This document shows, piece by piece, positions 59,796 to 64,000 of a stretch of DNA of 64,000 nucleotides. How positions within the stretch are numbered: position 1 is the stretch's first letter; each line of letters opens with the position of its first letter. The translations under genes were made by a program, and so were the position numbers. The stretch is from contig CANJKA010000005.1 of the NCBI GenBank assembly GCA_947474675.1, positions 1-64,000 on the forward strand, given 5' to 3'. The notes beneath the pieces are model-generated. The model had not been told where the DNA came from and searched no databases. It saw nothing but the letters and a program-made list of their open reading frames with translations. The stretch is from Flavobacteriales bacterium. Its GTDB lineage: Bacteria; Bacteroidota; Bacteroidia; Flavobacteriales_D; Crocinitomicaceae.

Positions 59796-60841
59796 AAACT
59801 AAAGATATTTTATTAACTTTTGATTTTGAATTGTTTTTAGGAGATAAAAGTGGTTCAGTTGAGAATTGTTTAATAAAGCCAACTCTAGAAGTAAAAAAAA
59901 TAATTGATAAATATAATTTAACTTCTATTTTTTTTGTTGATACTTTATATTTGTATAGATTAAAGAAAATAGCATCAATTTGCGAAAAAGCATTTAATGA
60001 TTATAAAAAAATAATCAACTTATTACAAAGCTTGATTAAGTCAAAATCATATATTTTTCATCATATACACCCTCATTGGTTAGATGCTATTTATTTAGAG
60101 GATATTAATCAATGGGATTTAAGTAATAAATCTCGTTTTGCTATAAGCAATTTGACTATTTCTGAAATTGAAGAAGTATTTTTTATTTCAAATGAAATTT
60201 TAGATGAAATATATAATAGTAAACTAAAGCCTATTTATTCAGGTTTTAGAGCCGGAGGTCTTTATGCACAGCCATTTGGTTTATTTAAAAGTCAATTCGA
60301 AAAATATAATATTAAATTGGATTTTTCAGTATTGAAAAATGCCAAAAGCACAGGTCTAAATGGTTTGTATTCCTTTGATTACTCTAATTACCCTATAGAT
60401 AATATTTTTTCGTTTTCCGAAGATGTTGTTTTAAAAGATGATAAAGGTGAATTTATTGAAATAATGATGGATCAATTTAAATTAAAAGGATTTCCAAAAA
60501 TTATAAATGGTTTATATTATAGGAGAAATAGTAATAAAGATAATTGGAAAAGATGGGGAGATGGCAAAGCATCTGGAAATATTTTAAAAAGTACAAAAAA
60601 GGTTAATAGATTTTTATCTGAAGAAACTTATTCCATTGAATTGTTAAATAATTATAAAGCTTCTCTTTATATTAATCAATTAAAATGTGATAATTTTATT
60701 CACTTGATAAGTCATCCAAAATTATTCTCGGAAGCAAATGTTGAAGCTTTTGAAAAATTTATTTCAATCACATTAAAAAAATACATAGTTGAAACCGATG
60801 TTTTTAAGATGCTGGAAAGGTCTTCAATGTTAACGATTTAA
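59792..60841 (+). CDS. Polysaccharide deacetylase-like protein
   Basis: 349 residues. DILLTFDFELFLGDKSGS (about 5-22) has the Asp and Glu of the deacetylase-type beta strand. IFHHIHPHWLDAIYL (about 90-104) supplies His ligands (HxHPHW), and PIYSGFRAGGLYAQPFGLF (about 150-168) is the FRAGG arginine motif seen in some CE4-like proteins. LISHPKLFSEANVEAFEKF near the end fits. It is a divergent member that may deacetylate a glycan or be non-catalytic. It overlaps the FemAB-like gene by 4 bases and is 2 bases from the GT4. Confidence 0.68.
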   Translation: MKTKDILLTFDFELFLGDKSGSVENCLIKPTLEVKKIIDKYNLTSIFFVDTLYLYRLKKIASICEKAFNDYKKIINLLQSLIKSKSYIFHHIHPHWLDAIYLEDINQWDLSNKSRFAISNLTISEIEEVFFISNEILDEIYNSKLKPIYSGFRAGGLYAQPFGLFKSQFEKYNIKLDFSVLKNAKSTGLNGLYSFDYSNYPIDNIFSFSEDVVLKDDKGEFIEIMMDQFKLKGFPKIINGLYYRRNSNKDNWKRWGDGKASGNILKSTKKVNRFLSEETYSIELLNNYKASLYINQLKCDNFIHLISHPKLFSEANVEAFEKFISITLKKYIVETDVFKMLERSSMLTI

Positions 60842-60843
60842 TT

Positions 60844-62142
60844 ATGAAAAATATTCTAATTATATCATATTTTTTTCCTCCATGCAATTTAACGGCCTCT
60901 CAAAGAGTGTTGGGATGGGCAAATTATTTGTCAAATTTTGGTTATTATCCAACTATTGTTTCTCGAAATTGGGATATTCCAATAAATTCACCAGAAGATG
61001 TTCTAAAGTCTACAGGAAGAGAAGTCGTTCATCAAAAAAACGATCAATACGAAGTATATTATTTACCATATGTTGCAAGCATTAGAGATCAAATTTTTTC
61101 AAAAAACAAAGACAAGAAAATATTTCAAAAAATAAGCAAGATTTTAACGTTTAAAGATCAGATTTTAGAAAATTATTTTAATAGATCGATTCCTTTTTCA
61201 AATCTATATGATTTTTCATTAGATTTAATTCAAAAAGAAGATAAATACAAATGTCTAATAGTTTCAGGAAATCCATTTGTGCAGTTTAAATTTGGTTTTT
61301 TATTGAATAAGAAGACAGGTATAAGATGGATAGCTGATTATAGAGATGATTGGAATACTTCAGAATTGATTTCCAGGGGGAATGGTTTGAAAAAGATTAT
61401 ATCATCTCTTCAATCTAAAAGTGAACGAAAATGGGTTAAATCTTCAGAATGTATTATTTCAGTTTCTCCAAAATACACTAGTAAAATTGCTTCTTTTGTT
61501 AATAAAAATGGCGAAGTCATATTAAATGGGTTTGATGGATTAAATGAAAATGATATAATTGAAACTGATAAAAGATATTTTACAATTACTTATAATGGTA
61601 GTTTATATCCAACTCAACCTATTGAAATAGTAATTAATGCAATAAAAAAAATTATTCTAAACAAAGATGTGACTTTAAAGATTCAGCTAAATTTTCCAGG
61701 TTTAGGTTTTGATAAAACTCAAAAAAATAGAGTTGAAAAGGCCATAAAAGGTATAGAGTCTAATGTATTAATTACAGATAGAATTCTTAAAGAAGACGTT
61801 GTGAAAATTCAAAAAGGTTCAGATTTATTATTAATGGTATCACATTTAAATATCAAAGGTATACCCTCTAGTAAAATGTATGAATATATTGGTTTAAAAA
61901 AACAAATATTATTTTATCCAAATGATCACGATATAGTTGAACAAACTCTAAAATCTACTGGATTAGGTGTTATTTGTAACAATGAAAAAGAAGTTTATTT
62001 AAATTTATTGAATTTAATTTTGTTGAAGCAAAATGAAAATTCAGTTTTTAATTTATCTAAAATTGACCAAATTGAATTCTATTCGAGAAAAAATCAAACT
62101 GCAATTCTTGCCCAATTGATTGATCGTATTATTGAAATTTAG
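60844..62142 (+). CDS. GT4-like family glycosyltransferase
   Basis: 432 residues. ILIISYFFPPCNLTASQRVLGWANYLSNFG (4-33) is the N-terminal signature of a GT4-like subgroup (SYYFPP...AsxR). IRWIADYRDDWNTSEL (about 159-174) is also characteristic (ADYRDPW/DDW). KRYFTITYNGSLYPTQPIEIVINAI and SHLNIKGIPSSKMYEYIGLKKQILFYPNDHD (E of the donor site in YEYIG) form the donor domain. It adds a sugar of unknown type. It ends 53 bases before the MaoC remnant. Confidence 0.82.
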   Translation: MKNILIISYFFPPCNLTASQRVLGWANYLSNFGYYPTIVSRNWDIPINSPEDVLKSTGREVVHQKNDQYEVYYLPYVASIRDQIFSKNKDKKIFQKISKILTFKDQILENYFNRSIPFSNLYDFSLDLIQKEDKYKCLIVSGNPFVQFKFGFLLNKKTGIRWIADYRDDWNTSELISRGNGLKKIISSLQSKSERKWVKSSECIISVSPKYTSKIASFVNKNGEVILNGFDGLNENDIIETDKRYFTITYNGSLYPTQPIEIVINAIKKIILNKDVTLKIQLNFPGLGFDKTQKNRVEKAIKGIESNVLITDRILKEDVVKIQKGSDLLLMVSHLNIKGIPSSKMYEYIGLKKQILFYPNDHDIVEQTLKSTGLGVICNNEKEVYLNLLNLILLKQNENSVFNLSKIDQIEFYSRKNQTAILAQLIDRIIEI

Positions 62143-62195
62143 TTATTTTAAATTTTGTTTAAACTTAAAAAAATGATACTATTTGAAGGTACTGA

Positions 62196-62531
62196 AACGA
62201 TTCTTCAGACTTAAGAACAATTACACATGGAATGTTGAGTGCATCTGTTTTTTCTAAAGTATTAGGAACTATTTTTCCAGGAAATGGAACTATTTATTTG
62301 AATCAAACTCTAAATTTTTTAGCTCCAATCTATACTGATGAGGAATACCAAGCAATTTTTGAAGTCATTGAGATTAATTCAGAAAAAAAGCGTGCAATCA
62401 TTTCTACAAATATATTAAACACCGTTGGAAAAGTTGTTTTATCAGGCGAAGCAAATATTATGAAACTCTTGAAATCGAATAATAAGGAGCGGGTATTTTT
62501 ATCAAATAGATTTTCAGTATGTGATTTTTAG
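62196..62531 (+). pseudogene. Truncated MaoC-like dehydratase remnant
   Basis: The open frame runs from after a stop at 62193-62195 to TAG/TAA at 62529-62531. It reads ITHGMLSASVFSKVLGTIFP then GNGTIYLNQTLNFLAPIYTD, which is the second half of a MaoC hotdog domain (consensus HGMLxASLxSxxxGxxxPGPGTIYxxQxLxFxxPV). The catalytic D-x-N-P-x-H segment that should precede it is absent. It is a remnant of a (R)-hydratase gene, not a functional protein. A 99-codon reading from ATG 62232 is only a part of it. Confidence 0.65.
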
Positions 62532-62755
62532 CGATAGCAACTCAGTATCGAATGTATAGCTAAAGTACCACAACTATCAAACAACAACATTTCAAATTAA
62601 TTTATAGTATCAGTAAATTCAATTAGTTTTAAACGTAAACCTAACGTTAAATTACCACTAAATTTTCAGTCCAATTAGAATTCCTGTATATTTAACGGAG
62701 ATTCATTTTATTGAATTCAACCATTTTCTCAAAAAAAATCCTTTTCTTTGATCTT

Positions 62756-64000
62756 ATGTGCGGAATAACAGGATTCATCGATTGGAACAATAAATCGAGT
62801 GAACTAATTTTAGAGTCAATGAACAAGACCTTAAACCATAGAGGTCCTGATAGTGGTGACGTACAGTTTTTTCAAAGTGAAAAGTCTCAAATTGGTTTAG
62901 CGCACAAACGTTTAGCGATAATTGATATTACCGAAACAGGAAAGCAACCCATGCAATTCGAACATCTTTGGATTACATATAATGGTGAAATATATAATTT
63001 TTCTGAAATAAAAGAGGAATTACTCAAATTAGGACATCAATTCAAAGGTCATTCAGATACTGAAATGATTCTTCATGCCTTTGCGCAATGGGGGGATCTT
63101 TGTATCGAGAAATTTATCGGAATGTTTGCTTTTGTAATTTATGATCAAAAGGAAAACAATATATTTTGTGTTCGAGATAGAGCAGGAGTGAAGCCCTTTT
63201 ATTATTATTTAAAAGATGGATTATTTCTTTTCTCTTCCGAATTAAAAGCATTTCATCAACATCCAAATTTTGAGAAAGAAATCAATTTAGACGCTGTTTC
63301 TGCTTTTATGCATTATGGAAATGTGCCGACTTCAACTTGTATATTCAAGCATTGTTATAAATTAAAACCAGGTTACACACTCAATATTGATTTATCTACT
63401 GTCGATAAAAATGAATCAAAACAATATTGGAATGTATATGATTATTACAACAAACCAAAGACAACAATTCCATTCCAAGAAGCAAAAATAGAAACAGAGA
63501 AAATTCTTCAATCAGCTTGTGAATATAGAATGGTGGCAGATGTTCCTGTTGGTGTTTTCTTAAGTGGAGGGTATGATAGTGCTTGTGTAACAGCTCTTCT
63601 TCAAAAAGATAGAACTGAAAAATTAAAAACATATACGATTGGGGTTCCTGATATTGGTTTAAACGAAGCTCCTTATGCGAAAGATGTTGCCAATCATTTA
63701 GGGACAGATCATACAGAAATTTATTGCACAGAAAAAGAAGCAATCGATTTAATTCCAGAATTATCATTCTATTACGACGAACCTTTCGCTGATAGCAGTG
63801 CTTTACCAACAACTTTGGTGAGTAAACTAGCAAGAAAAGATGTAACAGTTGCATTAAGTGCAGACGCAGGAGATGAAATTTTCGCTGGTTATAATCGATA
63901 TGACTACCTTTTAAGATTTGGAAAGAAAATTCAACAAGTTCCAAGTTTTGCAAGACATTCTGTGGCTAGTATTATGCATTTGGTCCCTTCAAATTCAATA
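62756..64000 (+). CDS. asnB: Asparagine synthase (glutamine-hydrolysing), 3' end outside the window
   Basis: ATG at 62756 opens a frame that runs uninterrupted to the edge (415 codons visible of about 600-630). The mature N-terminus is MCGITGFIDWNNKSSE with the Ntn nucleophile Cys2. LNHRGPDSGD and HKRLAIIDITETGKQPM belong to the glutaminase domain, and the synthetase PP-loop is VGVFLSGGYDSACVTALL. LSADAGDEIFAGYNRY is also present. In polysaccharide loci AsnB-like proteins often amidate a uronic acid or other sugar carboxylate rather than aspartate. The 224-base gap before it holds no recognised promoter or gene. Confidence 0.9.
   Translation, partial: MCGITGFIDWNNKSSELILESMNKTLNHRGPDSGDVQFFQSEKSQIGLAHKRLAIIDITETGKQPMQFEHLWITYNGEIYNFSEIKEELLKLGHQFKGHSDTEMILHAFAQWGDLCIEKFIGMFAFVIYDQKENNIFCVRDRAGVKPFYYYLKDGLFLFSSELKAFHQHPNFEKEINLDAVSAFMHYGNVPTSTCIFKHCYKLKPGYTLNIDLSTVDKNESKQYWNVYDYYNKPKTTIPFQEAKIETEKILQSACEYRMVADVPVGVFLSGGYDSACVTALLQKDRTEKLKTYTIGVPDIGLNEAPYAKDVANHLGTDHTEIYCTEKEAIDLIPELSFYYDEPFADSSALPTTLVSKLARKDVTVALSADAGDEIFAGYNRYDYLLRFGKKIQQVPSFARHSVASIMHLVPSNSI

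Noticed and set aside
63396-63953. 185-codon open frame on the minus strand at the right edge
   Set aside because: It is fully antisense to asnB, whose plus-strand frame shows all catalytic motifs; the minus product is Leu/His-rich low complexity with no domain.
1-64000. CRISPR arrays, tRNA/rRNA genes, integrases or transposases
   Set aside because: No regularly spaced direct repeats, no cloverleaf or rRNA-like segments and no transposase or integrase motifs were seen on either strand.

Overview
The window is a very AT-rich (my estimate is roughly 70% A+T) stretch of a Bacteroidetes chromosome, most likely class Flavobacteriia. It is almost entirely one large, mosaic cell-surface polysaccharide (O-antigen/exopolysaccharide) biosynthesis and export locus. 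The lineage call rests on four things: the tail of a NusG-like (UpxY-type) antiterminator at the left edge, few recognisable Shine-Dalgarno sites, several Bacteroidetes-type -7 boxes (TAnnTTTG) at the heads of transcription units, and the general look of the proteins. I see no tRNA, rRNA, CRISPR array, intact insertion sequence or phage gene.

Layout. (1) 1-151: 3' end of the antiterminator gene, then a leader region with a perfect 10-bp hairpin. (2) 0.5-11.2 kb, plus strand: a GT-C-like membrane protein, GT2 and GT4 transferases, a methyltransferase, two DegT-type aminotransferases, a YbhN/UPF0104 membrane protein, and an MBOAT O-acyltransferase with its SGNH partner. (3) 11.3-16.4 kb: ABC exporter Wzm/Wzt (Wzt has the C-terminal carbohydrate-recognition extension), interleaved with a GT2 and two methyltransferases. 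(4) 16.4-25.4 kb: a CDP-sugar module (RfbF, two SDR enzymes, an RmlC-like 3,5-epimerase) with decorating enzymes (acyltransferase 3, CmcI-type methyltransferase, NodU-type carbamoyltransferase), a GT2 and a GDP-mannose-3,5-epimerase-like SDR. (5) 25.4-37.2 kb: a run of glycosyltransferases (GT11, GT2, GT4, GT61) with one SDR and one methyltransferase. (6) 37.4-48.5 kb, minus strand: FkbH-ACP-MaoC-ketoreductase cassette, a DPM1-like GT2 and three large GT-C-like membrane proteins, plus an upstream GT2. (7) 49.0-53.2 kb, plus: methyltransferase, GT2, GT4, GNAT. (8) 53.2-55.8 kb, minus: polysaccharide deacetylase and a HisF2/HisH acetamidino-modification pair. (9) 55.9-64.0 kb, plus: a fused GT4/N-acetyl-sugar amidotransferase, hexapeptide acyltransferase, FemAB-like acyltransferase, deacetylase-like protein, GT4, and the start of asnB, cut by the window edge.

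How the genes may work together. Nucleotide sugars are made by the RfbF/SDR/3,5-epimerase set, the aminotransferases and the GME-like SDR. About 18 cytoplasmic glycosyltransferases could assemble a glycan on a lipid carrier. Methyl, carbamoyl, acyl and acetamidino groups decorate it, and Wzm/Wzt would export it, probably recognising a terminal modification through the Wzt C-terminal domain. DPM1-like GT2 enzymes could supply polyprenyl-phosphate sugars to the four GT-C-like membrane proteins for periplasmic side-branch addition. No Wzx/Wzy pair and no initiating phosphoglycosyltransferase is visible.

The most notable points are the GT4/amidotransferase fusion next to a HisF paralogue lacking the catalytic Asp, the ACP/FkbH acyl cassette, a CDP-sugar route without RfbG/RfbH, and several small gene remnants in the intergenic gaps that record past cassette exchange. 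All functional calls come from reading motifs by eye; no database search was run.
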